This document shows, piece after piece, positions 1 through 18,087 of a stretch of 64,000 nt of DNA. A program made the translations under genes and the position numbers. The notes under the pieces are model-generated. The model was not told where the DNA came from. It made no database searches and saw nothing but the letters and a program-made list of their open reading frames with translations. The first letter of the stretch is position 1. Every line of letters starts with the position of its first letter. Source of the stretch: Trichoplax sp. H2 (Eukaryota > Placozoa > Uniplacotomia > Trichoplacea); assembly GCA_003344405.1 (NCBI GenBank), contig NOWV01000090.1:124001-188000 (forward strand). Reading direction: 5' to 3'.

Positions 1-2060
1 ATAATGAGTGTACATACGTATGTGCGTATTTTAGCAATTTTACTATTGCATTAGCGATGTCAGAAAATTTTTACGTAGATCAAGTAATTATTACACTGTA
101 TTTATTCAATTTTTGTGCATATTCTTTAAACTTGTTGCAGAAAAGTACATTGATTGATATCGGTTATAATTGTACAAAGACATAATAAATATACTGTGCT
201 AGAACCTGCGAAGGAAATCATACAACTACACTCCAGCAAGCAAATAAGATATTAGATCAGTTGCAACTGTTGCATTACCTTATTGGAATCTTGATCTTCC
301 AATTTGGATAATATATTTTGTTGTGCTTCTATTTCAGTTACTCCTATGGATTATAATTAAATCTCTATTTAATCATGATCTCTGATTATCGCATTACATT
401 TGAAGAATATTCCTGTCTAGCAGTTGACATGATATGTGTTTTACTGTATGCAATATACTGTACTGTACGTCGGATAGCAGTTTTATCATGATCCTGGTTG
501 CAAATAATGATGATCATGATGCCAGTCATTATAACGATGTACTGTCAGAGCTTATGGTATCCAAAAGATATCCGTAGATAATCATTATATAATAGATTAA
601 TTATAGAATTATCCACGTCTAATTATCTATAGATAAAATCCACCATCATCTAATACGGGTATACTGTAATGTACAATTGTACATACTGTACTTGCATTGC
701 AAACTAACCTGATAGTTCAGATGGTTTGTCAGCATATAATAGCAAATGGCATGGTGATAAGAAAGTAGCGATAGGATGATCTTCTGTTGATCGGCTTCGC
801 TTAGGATCTAATTCTAATATGATAAAGAAAAAGACGAAAATGCGTGAGCTAGTCAGCCAAATAGGCAAGCAATAATTATTATCAAGCAAGTGTTGCGATG
901 TATGTTGTTGTTGATGATGATGATGATGTCAACGTCCTCTTGATGATGACGATAATATCCATCATGCAAATTGATTCTATTTGATTTATTCTAGATATAT
1001 AATGACTGATTTGACTTAGTTTGGCTATTAAAAGAGTGATAGAATCCACCTAAATCTTCTTCCAAGGCTCTCTTGCTTGAACTAGCAACGTCCATATTTG
1101 AATCACCCGCCGATCGCAATTTGACTTTCCAGCTAAAAATATGAGTTCAACCTCCAAGGATGACAAAAATTCGCCAGTGTGCAACGTATTCCGTGTGGTA
1201 TGTTTGAGTCATAAGACTGTTAGACTGCAAATTACACTTGGACTTCCAGGCAATCAGTCACTGATTGCGTTCAACAAGTCTAAACAAGCCCTAAAAAAAT
1301 AGAAGTTGGCAATATTAGCTTAACAATCATAATATGTTACGGACATTGCACACGGACAATCTAAATTTATGCATCATTCTAATCCATTTATTGAACTCGA
1401 CCTGTCTGTCTGTCTGTATACAGGGATCAAGGAGAACCTTGGTAGTCTGGTAGCCAAACGGGCGACTTCTCAATCCATTTTTACCCCTACCTCTTTAAAA
1501 TATTGTAAGAGCAGTAAGCAGGGGTAAAATTAAATTGATTTATGAAGGCAGTTATTGGAACAGGGACTTTTAAGGGGTGAAAATTGGTTGAGAAATCCCT
1601 AGTCAAATATGGACTGCTAGAAGTAGTAGATACAGTACTTGCTTGCCCAGTTTGTTATCGTTCACATCGTTAAAATAGTAATGTGGTCGACGGCTAAATT
1701 AAAGCTGCAACTACTGTAGAGGACACTGTACAGTTGTACAGTATGAGTTGAGTCAGTTAAAGCACTCCGTGTACGACATTTACTGGAACCCCCTATATAC
1801 TACAGTAGTACTAGTCTATTTGTCGCTCACGCGTACAAGAAAAGAAATGTACGCAATGCGTGAGTTCATTACCTTGGCCAGTTAGGCCTGCCAAAACCTC
1901 CAATATTGAAAGTTTGTCGCAGCAGACATTTTTTTAGCACTTTATCAACACAGTCCAGAGCATCGATGAAAAGGCCAGTAGGTGCATCTCCATGTTGACT
2001 GGATTGTCAACAGAGCTGAAACGGTATCATGCACTCCCATAGACATAGGATGGATGGAGG
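1..2060. other. intergenic, no gene recognised
   Basis: AT-rich sequence with only short, unsupported open frames. It holds a short CTGT run near 1401-1417, a TGA/GATGAT-rich stretch near 912-950, and scattered palindromes of the GTACAGT type (about 456-475, 661-690, 1728-1745). I see no exon-like coding stretch, RNA gene or convincing promoter. Confidence 0.6.
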
Positions 2061-3006
2061 TGTGCTATGTTTTCGAGCTATCACATGAGCAAAAACCGTC
2101 ATTTTAATTAGTTGCGAGCTCTATACTATATTTTAATAGGGACAAAACTGAAATTATAATAGTTGATGGTCTGCATATTACAACAGTATTCACAGCAAAG
2201 CTCTAACTTGTTTCTATCAATACAGTAGTAATATCCGATCCATATCTGTTTGGGGTACGCTATCTGTTTTCGAGCTACAACCCTTTGAGCTATCACATGA
2301 GTCAAAATCGTCATTTTAATTTGCTGCGAGCCCTATACTGTATTCTAATGATTATCGAATAGGGACAAAACTGAAATTATCATAGTTAATAGCCTGCATA
2401 TTACAACAGTATTCACAGCAAAGCAAATTTTGAAAGCATGCTGTAGCTGTTGCCATTGGTCGTTTAGAACTTGAACTCGACCTTACGGGGTTAGGTTTAA
2501 TTTCATTCCAACGCTGGTCTGTGAGCATGCTCAGAGAACCGTATGAGACAGTAAGGATAGGCNNNNNNNNNNNNNNNNNNNNGGGGTACGCTATCTGTTT
2601 TCGAGCTACAACCCTTTGAGCTATCACATGAGTCAAAATCGTCATTTTAATTTGCTGCGAGCTCTATACCGTATTCTAATGATTATCGAATAGGGACAAA
2701 ACTGAAATTATCATAGTTGATAGCCTGCATATTACACCAATATTCACAGCAAAGCTCTAACTTGCTTCTATTAATACAGTAGTAATAGCTGATCCATATC
2801 TTCACAGAGTCTGTTTCGGGTGTGAGATCTATTTTCGAGCAACGACCATTGGATCTACTTGTCGTTGCAAATTTTGAAAGCATGCTGTAGCTGTTGCCAT
2901 TGGTCGTTTAGAACTTGAACTCGACCTGACGGGGTTAGGTTTAATTTCATTCCAACGCTGGTCTGTGAGCATGCTCAGAGAACCGTATGAGACAGTAAGG
3001 ATAGGC
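2060..3006. repeat. duplicated non-coding block flanking an assembly gap
   Basis: A block containing 'TATCACATGAG', 'GGGACAAAACTGAAATTAT' and 'TATTCACAGCAAAGC' occurs three times, starting near 2068, 2280 and 2607. A second block beginning 'CAAATTTTGAAAGCATGC' occurs at about 2425-2562 and again at about 2869-3006. The sequence right of the N run (2583-3006) restarts at a point homologous to 2252. The left contig ends at 2562 at a point homologous to 3006. The right copy carries about 112 bp more than the left. This pattern fits two overlapping contig ends, or alleles, that were not merged, on top of an older local duplication. Confidence 0.85.
2563..2582. other. assembly gap (20 N)
   Basis: A run of exactly 20 N. 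The flanks are near-identical overlapping copies, so the true gap may be absent or negative in size. Confidence 0.99.
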
Positions 3007-3038
3007 CGGACAAAAATGAAAGGTCAAACTCTCGCTTT

Positions 3039-3078
3039 GGGTACGGTACCGTCATGGTATCAACCGGTACGGTACCGT
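3039..3078. repeat. paired GGTACGGTACCG palindromes
   Basis: The near-palindromic string GGTACGGTACCGT occurs at 3040-3052 and again, preceded by CC, at 3064-3078, with a short spacer. It is richer in GC than its surroundings. Function unknown. It resembles the other GTAC-centred palindromes scattered through the window. Confidence 0.6.
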
Positions 3079-3428
3079 TTCATAGTAACTGAGTGTTGAG
3101 ATTGATAGTGATTGAGGGGAAAAAAGGAAACTCTAGTCTAGCTCTTAATACGATACAGGCGATCCAGTCATACATCTCTCAAGGTATCACGGTACAGTAC
3201 CGGGCACGGCAGTACTGCGCAATGGCAACTATCTTGACCTACGGTGGTAAACAGCCTTTCTCACGCAATAACCTTTCTCTGAGTTATAAAAGCCTTTCTC
3301 CTGGAGGAAAAAGCCATCTTTTCTGTCAAGGTAGACATTCAAAGGCGGTATCCACTGATCTTGCTCAACTATCGATCATCCATTGCTTGCCAAGATGCCA
3401 GTATCAGGTAAGATAGTTTAGGGTTAAG

Positions 3429-3915
3429 CGATGATGTAAGAATCGAGTTCATTTTACCGGTCATGAGTTGTAGAAGATGTTGTTTTTTTTCCCCTCAACG
3501 TCGATCGATTGAGTCAAGATGGAGACCACAGTCTCTCTTGGACAGTGTTGATAGCATCACATCGCTGTCCAAGATGGATATAGTAGAGCAATAGCAATAA
3601 CATCCAATTGTTCTGTTGAATTGTACTGTCCTAGTTTGAATCATGGAATTACTTATACACTTCTATATCTACATCGATGATGTAAGAATCGAGTTCATTT
3701 TACCTGTCATGAGTTGTAGAAGATGTTGTTTTCTTCCCTCAACGTCGATCGATTGAATCAAGATGGAGACCACAGTCTCTCTTGGACAGTGTTGATAGCA
3801 TCACATCGCTGTCCAAGATGGATATAGTAGAGCAATAGCAATAACATCCAATTGTTCTGTTGAATTGTACTGTCCTAGTTTGAATCATGGAATTACTTAT
3901 ACACTTCTACATCTT
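3429..3915. repeat. 246-bp tandem duplication
   Basis: Two head-to-tail copies, 3429-3674 and 3675-about 3915, both start with CGATGATGTAAGAATCGAG. They differ by a few substitutions and by the length of a T/C run near 3480-3493. The second copy runs on into unique sequence. An open frame across the second copy is not supported as a gene. Confidence 0.9.
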
Positions 3916-4618
3916 TTGCCATATCGCCTGAACCAAAGAAAAGCCAGCCATGTTGTTTACAGTAGCTTTGAACTGCAAGAGGATTGGATATCAACATGCT
4001 TGCAATCATCAAAAAGGGTGTTTTTACTGTTGAGATCCATCAAGCATGATGGCATTGTAAAATGATCCTCTCTGCTTTGTGAATGTTGAATTGACTGTCA
4101 TAACCCCGAATTCGTATTCAGTAGATTGGACTCCCTGAATGTAAGATGGAAGAAATATTGACGCTGTCAATAGAGGACAGATGATCAAATCATCTATCAA
4201 TATGTCGGCCTAGAAATAAAGCGTCAATACGCATGCATCATACTTTGTTAACCCATTTTTACATCTTGCTATTGCAGAACACACTATACCATTTTTTGAC
4301 ATCACTCTAATTGTACACTGTATATAGCTTTGTCCAACATACAAGTTACGGATCAAGTGCATTAGACGAACCCAGCAAATTTTATACTATATCATTTACA
4401 AATACACTTGATCCGAAGTTACAATTATGTAGATACTAATACCTTTCAAGCGAGGTAGTAAGATAGCGAAAAAACGGTTTCCATTTCCTACAACACATGT
4501 AGCTCAACAAATTCAGATTTTCATCAACAATATGTATTCATAGATATGGTTTCGATATCGTGGCAATGATTAAAAATCCGATTACAAACGATCACGACGA
4601 GAGAAATACCCTATCAAT
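3916..4618. other. 5' flank of the aconitase gene
   Basis: No gene is seen. This stretch should hold the promoter and 5' untranslated region of the IRP1 gene that starts at 4619, but I see no clear TATA box or other motif that fixes the transcription start. Confidence 0.4.
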
Positions 4619-10602
<5,984 letters not shown>

Positions 10603-12492
10603 TAAATTAATGTAATGGAAGCGAGTGACAGTATAGTGGACGAAAGAAATCAGTTTATCTTAGTTTTTAGCTCTCCAGATCGATGCATGATAATAGAGTG
10701 GCTTCACTTTATGTCTTTAGCGGGTAATGTATGTCGACAAAGTCAGTTCGTTAGTTCACAAATCGAACACTACTTTAGCTTAGAACTTTCTTGTAGAATA
10801 CTGTACGGTAATTGTTGGAAACATGAATATGCGAGCCAAGCAGCCAAATAGTCCGATATTTACGCCCAAGGATATGTTTTAAAATTGATTTGTTTGTAAT
10901 ATGTAGGCCAAGAGTATTTGTGACTGATTTTTTTATCACGGAATGTCATTTGATCGCTTATGTTCTTTTTATGAGAGAGCAAAATAAATCCGCTTGCCCA
11001 ATAAAATAGAATTAATTGGATGTATGTTACGGAGATAATGATATTTGAAAGCACTAATATAGATCTATTTCGAATGAGGATTACGTGCTATTCTTACATT
11101 TACGCTGTCTAAATTAAGTATACCTGAAATAATAAAAAAGATGGTTGCTGTATGTACACTTGTACACTGTACAGTAGGTCATCCAGTGAACGACGTGTTG
11201 AAATAATTTTGATCAATCCTGGATGACCTACTGTACAGTATACACAAATATCCAGGATTACGGTATGCTGAATCTCTACCAATATCTTAGCTGTTTTTTT
11301 CTAGCAAGCTAGTATAATGAACTAAATATTTGTATTTACTTACTACGTTCAAAGCTCCATTGATAAACCGAGTAGCTGCACTTACAGCTAATACGGTAGT
11401 ATGCCTCACATGTTTGACTTGGTATACTGTACATATATTATATGATGAAGCATTCTGTTAGTGGATGCGTGTCGATGCAAGGTAGAAGTGTCTAAAACAT
11501 GCATCACCATTGACAGCTATAATATAGAAATAAAAGCCTGCTCCAAATACCGAGATGGGACGCTGTTTGTGCGAGCCCTTGCTTTAATTATTGCCTACAG
11601 CAAATTGTAGGATAAATAATAGCGCATAAAATGAACTGTTACCACCCTTAAACCGTTGTCCTATTCATATTTAATAGCGTTCTGAATGACAACATAAAGT
11701 AGAGATGAGCGGATTATTTGAGACTTACGAGTCCAAGCCATATTCATATCAATTTGTATAAAGAAATATTGAAGATAAAGTCAGGGTTGTTACTATCCAC
11801 CTACCAAGTCTTATTGCTTCTAATTTTGAAACACCACGTTGATTTAAATGAGCGAAAGGCTCTTACCTTCTAATCTATTCAACTTTAATCACATCATTTG
11901 CATAATGACAATAAGTAGTAAGGTATTATAAAGGTAGAAATTAATGTTGTTAGTCTTACCGCATTCGTATAATGCATGTTAATAGACAATATACCGTATC
12001 AAATTATTAATTTTTCTGTTGTACTACAGTAGTAATGTATAATTAAATAATAATAGCACTGCAAAATATTGAAAGGGAAGATGTTGCAACCATGGTTACT
12101 GATTCTGCACCTGTCAAGAGTGACACCCATTGTAAGTGAAAATCTAGACTTACTACAGTAAATACTACTGTACCGAGTGCACTGTACACTGTGGAGGATC
12201 GATATGGTACGGTAGGCTAACGTTTTTAGTAACACTTCTTGGTTAAGTTATGACTGTTTTAACTGCGCTACGTAGTACTACATCGAACGTTGGACTTAGC
12301 CTGATTGACTTATTATACTGTACTATAGATAACTATAGGCAATCATGGCTGAATCCAACACCAACTGTCGATCTGTATGAGAAGAAGCAGTACAACTGCG
12401 ACAGTATAGGGTGGGTCGATATCCTGTCAAAGCTCCAGTGTAGTACAAGTAGATCAACGAGAAGCGGCTGCGACTGACGTGAGGACTTCTTT
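10603..12492. other. IRP1 3' flank and intergenic DNA
   Basis: AATAAA candidates for IRP1 polyadenylation lie at about 10983 and 11010. An inverted repeat lies at 11161-11245. The rest is AT-rich with no supportable exon; open frames at 10615-10851 and near 12250-12580 show no family resemblance. Confidence 0.5.
11161..11245. repeat. inverted repeat with about 25-bp arms
   Basis: Left arm 11161-11185 and right arm 11220-11245 are reverse complements over the core ACTGTACAGTAGGTCATCCA with one or two mismatches, separated by a 34-base loop. The arms include the recurrent GTACAGT motif. It could be a small MITE-like relic or a hairpin in the IRP1 downstream region. Confidence 0.8.
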
Positions 12493-12512
12493 CCGCCATT
12501 TTCAATGTTGGT
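12493..12512 (+). promoter_or_regulatory. YY1-like element at the MGAT4-like start, with overlapping upstream ATG
   Basis: CCGCCATTTTC at 12493-12503 is the reverse complement of a YY1-type core (AAAATGGCGG), a motif often found at animal promoters near start codons. The proposed start ATG (12513) lies ten bases downstream. An out-of-frame ATG at 12505 opens a nine-codon frame ending in TAA at 12532-12534 that overlaps the start, so it could reduce translation if it is transcribed. Confidence 0.45.
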
Positions 12513-15500
12513 ATGGAGACAGGCAATATCTTAAAAGTAGTGGTTATTGCTGCCTTATTTCTCCTTAATGTCTTCCTCATCTTCGACAGTAAGTAATGAA
12601 CTAAGGAATATCACTGACGACATAGGTCGAATTCAATAGTAAAGTCGTTTAAACTGAATTTTCCCCCATACAACCTCGTGTTTTCACTGTCGAACAACGA
12701 TTGATTCAATTCAATGGCGTTTAATAAATGAACGACATGAATTGCAAGCCTGTTAGCGCAATATATTTTGCCATATCAGCGTTCATTTTATTTTGATACT
12801 TTTCTACTGGCTGCTGGTGTAGCAGTATATACAATATCATATTCAATCTATTTTTGTTGTTGAAGTAACGGAATAAAAGTATTCGATAGGACAAGGATTT
12901 TAGTCAGCCAATCGACTCGATTATTCTAGTCGTGGTAAAATAATAATTCTAATCCATGATACCGTAGCTTGCAATCCATTGAATGACGAATTCTCTTGCT
13001 CTCGTCATGACCGTAGGCAGTAGAATTATCAGTACTAATCTTAGAAAATTTTTCCATTGATTTTTGTCTCTGCGGTTGCCGTTTGCAATAGATTGCAGTC
13101 ATTGAATATCGACAGTAAATTTGCCTTTTTCCGCAATCAATGACAACGGTTCAACTTCGCTATAGGTGTTGCTAGTCATTGTCCATTTCACTGTGTAAAG
13201 TCCACCATGTGATCCAATTTGAATCCATCTTTGGTTATCATGCATCAGTTAGCATGGTGTAAAAGGTTGATGAAAATGATTTACGAACGCTTTATACGTC
13301 AATCTATGCCACAGCTTACACTTCTGCTTAAGGGTAGATGGACTGCTTAAGTTAATCATAATTAATAATAATAATGATGTAGCACAATTAATTAATTAAT
13401 CGACACGAATTGAATTTTGATCATTCTGTATTACTGTAAAAGCTCCGCGATGATAACTAATTACTCTTAGAAATTAGAAAATCAAAGTACATTGTTTAGT
13501 TAACGGAATAGATGGCATTCCTATTTTGATAATACTGTACCGTTAGGATAATGAAATAAGTAAAGAAATGGTCAAAAATTTTAGCAGTAATAGATCGCAA
13601 TTTCTCTTTACATTTAACTAAATTGATAGTTCAATGCAGTTTTATTTTGCTAATGCATACTTAACATTTGTAAATACGAATCCAAAATAGCTTTTAACTA
13701 AATACGCGTAGAAAAGGTATACGTTGATTGGAGCTATTGTAGGTAAAGACAAATATCTAATTTACTATCCCGAAAATAAAGTGAGACGGAATCGTAATCG
13801 TAATCCTATTTGGATCACATTTGCTAACTAATGTACGATATAACTGTATCGCTACTAGTAAAAATAAGGCACCGAATTTACTGTACCGAAAGCAAATTCG
13901 ACTACTAATTGTAATCGTAATCGTTATCATATTTTAATAACAGTTGCAATGATGACTTTGACTATATCATGGGAATTACTCATTATGTTCAGTATATCAT
14001 GTTATCAAATATTTTAAATTAGTAAAAATAAATGCTAATTTATCATTATTCAGTCGTGGTAATCGCCGTAAATTTTAAAGTGATCAGCATATTTTAAGAC
14101 TTAAGCGGCTTTCATCGCGAGAATCGTATAGGTATTGATCACCCTACTTCTGATGTTGTAGTAAATATTAGAATCAACAACTAAAGTCGCAATCCTTGTG
14201 ATCTGAACTACTAAACTAACTGAAGTTCGCGTCTTGATTATATACGGTACATTCCTTATTAATACAACAACGATTACATACACAGTACTATTAGGTATGC
14301 TTGTCAGTGTACAATAAACCATAGACTAAAACTTACTTTTGTAAGAGCGCCCCCGTACACATCAATCATACGTATACAATATTTACATATTCATTGTCCA
14401 TTTATGGTAAATGTGTAGTAAATTAACATTGGCATTTATGTTCATTCACTATGGTAGTATTAGATGTGTCTAGGAAAGGCATTGGAATCAACCTTTACTT
14501 TGATGAATCATCCATCCTCATCATTGCTTGATGACAGTTATCAGTTTTAACAGAAAATAGAATTAGTGCCATGCAATAATATTATTTTCTCCTAATTATA
14601 TTATTATTTATTTCTATGTTAGCATATTTAAATATTATGCAAAGTATAATAATGGGCTTGGATGTTATGGTTGATTTTGCAGCAGCCATTAGTTGAGCGC
14701 ATGTTGGATTATAACGTGGCACTAGGGTTTCTTTCTTACCAGCAAAGTAGCTTGTACAGTTACATATCGACAATTTCGATAGTCAGACTCGATAGACTCC
14801 AACTATACCAGCATGAAAACTAATGATATTTTGACTATCAGTACTTCTCTAAAAATAGTTCTAAAAAGCAAAATCGCCAAATTATTACTAATGAGTGCTT
14901 ATCTGTGTCACCAAAATGGTCTTATGGCTTTCTGGCTATAGCCTATAACTTGATGTATCGACTTGATTTCGATTACCTTAATAGTCCTTCAAGTGCTTGT
15001 AACAAGTAACAACGTTGAATTATCACATAGAGGGCTTTGTCATCATCGCCATAAGTTTTAAATCAATATCGTTAATATTAAGGCCTATAAATTTTATTCA
15101 AAATTAGCCTGTAGTCTCAACTTTACTGACTAATTTATTTCTTTCCTGGATAACTCGTCGTTAATTGCTTGTAACAAACGATGCCTCGAAGTGTTATAAA
15201 ATGATTGCTAACTTATTTTCTTCTATTTCACCGGACTACTTAAATTTGAAACTGATAATTAATTAATATTGAGGCCATGTAACTTTTCCAATTAGAATTG
15301 TTTATAATATCAACATCGGACGTTGACTTGCATTTCCTGGCTCATTTATTAATTAGACTACGCTACGCTATCATAACAGCGACCGATTTTATGAAGTAGA
15401 AGTTAAATTTTTAATTATCTCTCATTCTACTGAAAAATTTATGTAGCACAATTTTACCTGCAATATACTGTAGATTGGTATCATCGATCGTAAATAATTT

Positions 15501-18087
15501 TTCAGGTTTACGAATTTGATCATTTCCTTGTGAATATTTCACTCTTCGCACCGTTTTAGTATTCGATAGGTAAAATGGTCTGCCCTATGAAATCTCCAAA
15601 GTCCTTGGTAGACTTTAGTCATTCTATAATTCAGTATATGGTACTATCTTTAGAAACTGACGTCAAGATATTTCCTTGATTATAAACAAGTGTACTTTAT
15701 GCATATACTTAGGATAAAAATTTGTAATTTCTATTACATTATTGCTTAATGCTACAATATAAACCCTCTTATAATATGATAATATACAGCAAGTTCTGTA
15801 AAATATACTATTTATGCCTTTCAGTATCTTCTCATACCAAATTAATTGTATCGTGCCATTTTATCCAATTCTGCAACTATCTTAACGTATACTGGCCATG
15901 ATTAGCTATTACTTGTTTATTTATAAACGTAGCTAATTAAAAATAATCGCAACAGAAACCGGAACGACTTTCGTTCGTACATTCTAACTATACATATCTT
16001 TTGGATATCTTAATTAAGTATAATTGTAATTAAAATAACAGGTAACACCAATGGTAGTCAATGCTCCCACAAAAAGCAAGCACTAATGAGCGCATTACGC
16101 GCTTTCCAAGAAAAAAGTGTAATAGCCCGCCCTCCTGAGAAAAGCTCAATCGCTGGGGACGAATATGAAGAAGACGACGATATATATGGTTCCGGTCAAA
16201 CAGCCCCAGACCGATGTTCTAGTTTAAAACCTCTTGGGTGTCCTTATGGAAAGTTTAAGGTCAAGAAAAAATATGCCTTAATGTACGGGCATATACTTGA
16301 GAAGAGAAAAGGTAAAGATGTTCATACTTTGGGAATTTACCAAACTGAATCAATCATTAATCATTTTACTAGCTGTGATCATAGAAATTGTTCCCTACCC
16401 AAATTTAGCAATAGTTCAAGTTAATTAAATGTATTCGTGCACAATTCAGTAATTCCATTACCAGATGCATTAATATTGTATAGTTTTAAGTGTTATGAGT
16501 TTAGTTCAATACTTTTTCATAAAGAAGCAAGAAAGTGTAAAGTAATTCTTGCGTGGAATCAGCTAGCAGTTCATACTTGTATCGGCACTATTCTAATTAT
16601 CCTCTGTTCAATAAATTTTTTAGCTTTCATTACCATTGGAATCCCAACAATTAAAAGAATTAAAGCAAATTATATTGAGGCCACAATTACTAAGCTGATT
16701 CGACACCTGACACCTGATGATTATCCAGAAGTAGTTATTGTTGTTTTCTTGGCGGATTTCGATCCTGAGATTCGTAGCGAAAGAGCTGAAAGCCTATCTC
16801 ATACTTTCTCTAAATACATTGAGATGGGTTTGTTGCAAATCATTCAATCTCCACGGTCATTTTATCCTAATGCCTTTTTGTATAACAGCAAAGAGAACGA
16901 AGGTGGTTCATTCAATAAATCTAAAAAATTAACTCGATGGCACCAAAAGCAGTCTTTAGATTACTCTTATTTAATGGCATATTGCAGTCATTTATCTGCA
17001 AAGTATTATTTGCAATTAGATGATGATGTAGACACCGCGCCTCATTATCTGGCTGCTATTAAAGACTTTATCAATCAGCAAGCCAGATCATGGGTATCAC
17101 TAGATTTTTGTGAGCTTGGGTCAATTGGCAAATTGTATCTAGTATCAGAAATCAATTTAATTGCTAAATTTGCTTACTTCATGTATCGAGAGCAACCAAT
17201 CGATGCTTTATTCCGATTTTACAACTCAATAAATATGCAAATAGAATCAAGATTGCGAACTCCTTCTGTATTTCAGCATGTCGGATACTATTCATCAAAT
17301 AATAAAACGCAAGACGTTAAAGACAAATATTTCGAAATTATAGAAACTGAACGTGAATACAGAGGTATCATGGAAAAATTTTTGCTTCGTTTCTTTTATA
17401 ATATTTTAAATCTAATCATTTCAAGATGATGTAATGTTCGCCAGTGCTATTGCTTCTATTGATTTTGTATCATGTCTGTAACATCAGTTTTTATATCATC
17501 TTTTAAATAGGTGATAATCCACCAGCTATTGTTACATCAACAATGAAGGTTTTTAAACAGCATACACCAGAGTTGTGTTACGGCAAATCACCTGGATACT
17601 TTTGGGCTGCAAACCCCCAGAAAGGTGATACACTGTTAATTAAATTCCATGTTGAGCATCGGATAAAGCGTCTAGTCGTTGCTACTGGCATGGACAAAAG
17701 TAAGAAGGATATCTTACCCTCTGCCGAGATTCGAGTCAGCGGTACTGCTGCTCAAAAAGTAAATGGTAGGTTTTCTATCGGCTTACTCCAAGCTAGTAAA
17801 GCTTTCCTTATGCACTGATAAATCCTACATTTATTGTTATCTATAGATAATTAATTATCAACTAAAAGTAGCACTAAATTTGAATGTCTTTGGTCACAGG
17901 GGAATATGTTTGTCATAAGAATTTTGTAACAGTGACCTCCGAATTTATCGATGGTGTAGCTGACTGCAATGATCTCGATAGGCCACTCGATTTTCCTGTC
18001 AAGTGCATTAAAGTTATCATTTCTGAGAATCAAAATTCTTGGATCATTTTCAGGGAAATTGCAGTATTTCTGTCCCGAAATCATTGA
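12513..18087 (+). CDS. MGAT4-like beta-1,4-N-acetylglucosaminyltransferase (GT54), 5 exons
   Basis: Family role: adds a beta-1,4-GlcNAc branch to the mannose core of N-glycans in the Golgi. Exons: 12513-12588, 16042-16311, 16624-17364, 17511-17765, 17900-18087; total 510 codons including TGA (509 aa), within the usual MGAT4 length. Exon 1 encodes a short polar tail (METGNILK) and a hydrophobic signal-anchor (VVVIAALFLLNVFLIF), as expected for a type II Golgi protein. Exon 2 is an acidic, variable stem. Exon 3 holds the GT54 core: a GIPTIKR motif, VIVVFLADFD, the metal/sugar-binding acidic motif QLDDDV (D248-D250) and FQHVGYYSS. Exons 4 and 5 encode the C-terminal beta-domain of the family. 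Every junction is phase 1. Exon 2 could instead end at 16419 (adding 36 codons). The link of exon 1 across a 3.45-kb intron rests on phase and topology, so the start is less sure than the core. I cannot say which vertebrate paralogue it matches; the motifs lean toward MGAT4C. Confidence 0.88.

Noticed and set aside
3093-3416. 107-codon frame near the first repeat region
   Set aside because: The start is not ATG, it lies in repeat-adjacent DNA, and its sequence resembles no family I know.
10615-10851. 78-codon frame after the IRP1 stop
   Set aside because: It lies in the presumed 3' untranslated region with no recognisable domain or splice link.
11180-11195. Iron-responsive element (CAGTGA) downstream of IRP1
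   Set aside because: The bases around CAGTGA do not form the required five-pair upper stem with a bulged C.
16086-16424. Stand-alone 112-codon acidic protein
   Set aside because: It is exon 2 of the MGAT4-like gene plus intron read-through; the frame is open upstream to an acceptor at 16041/16042.
16437-17429. Single-exon 330-codon reading of the MGAT4-like core
   Set aside because: It begins with GTG, reads through the intron ending TTTTTTAG at 16623 and runs past the donor at 17364/17365. The family similarity starts at about 16624 and stops at 17364.
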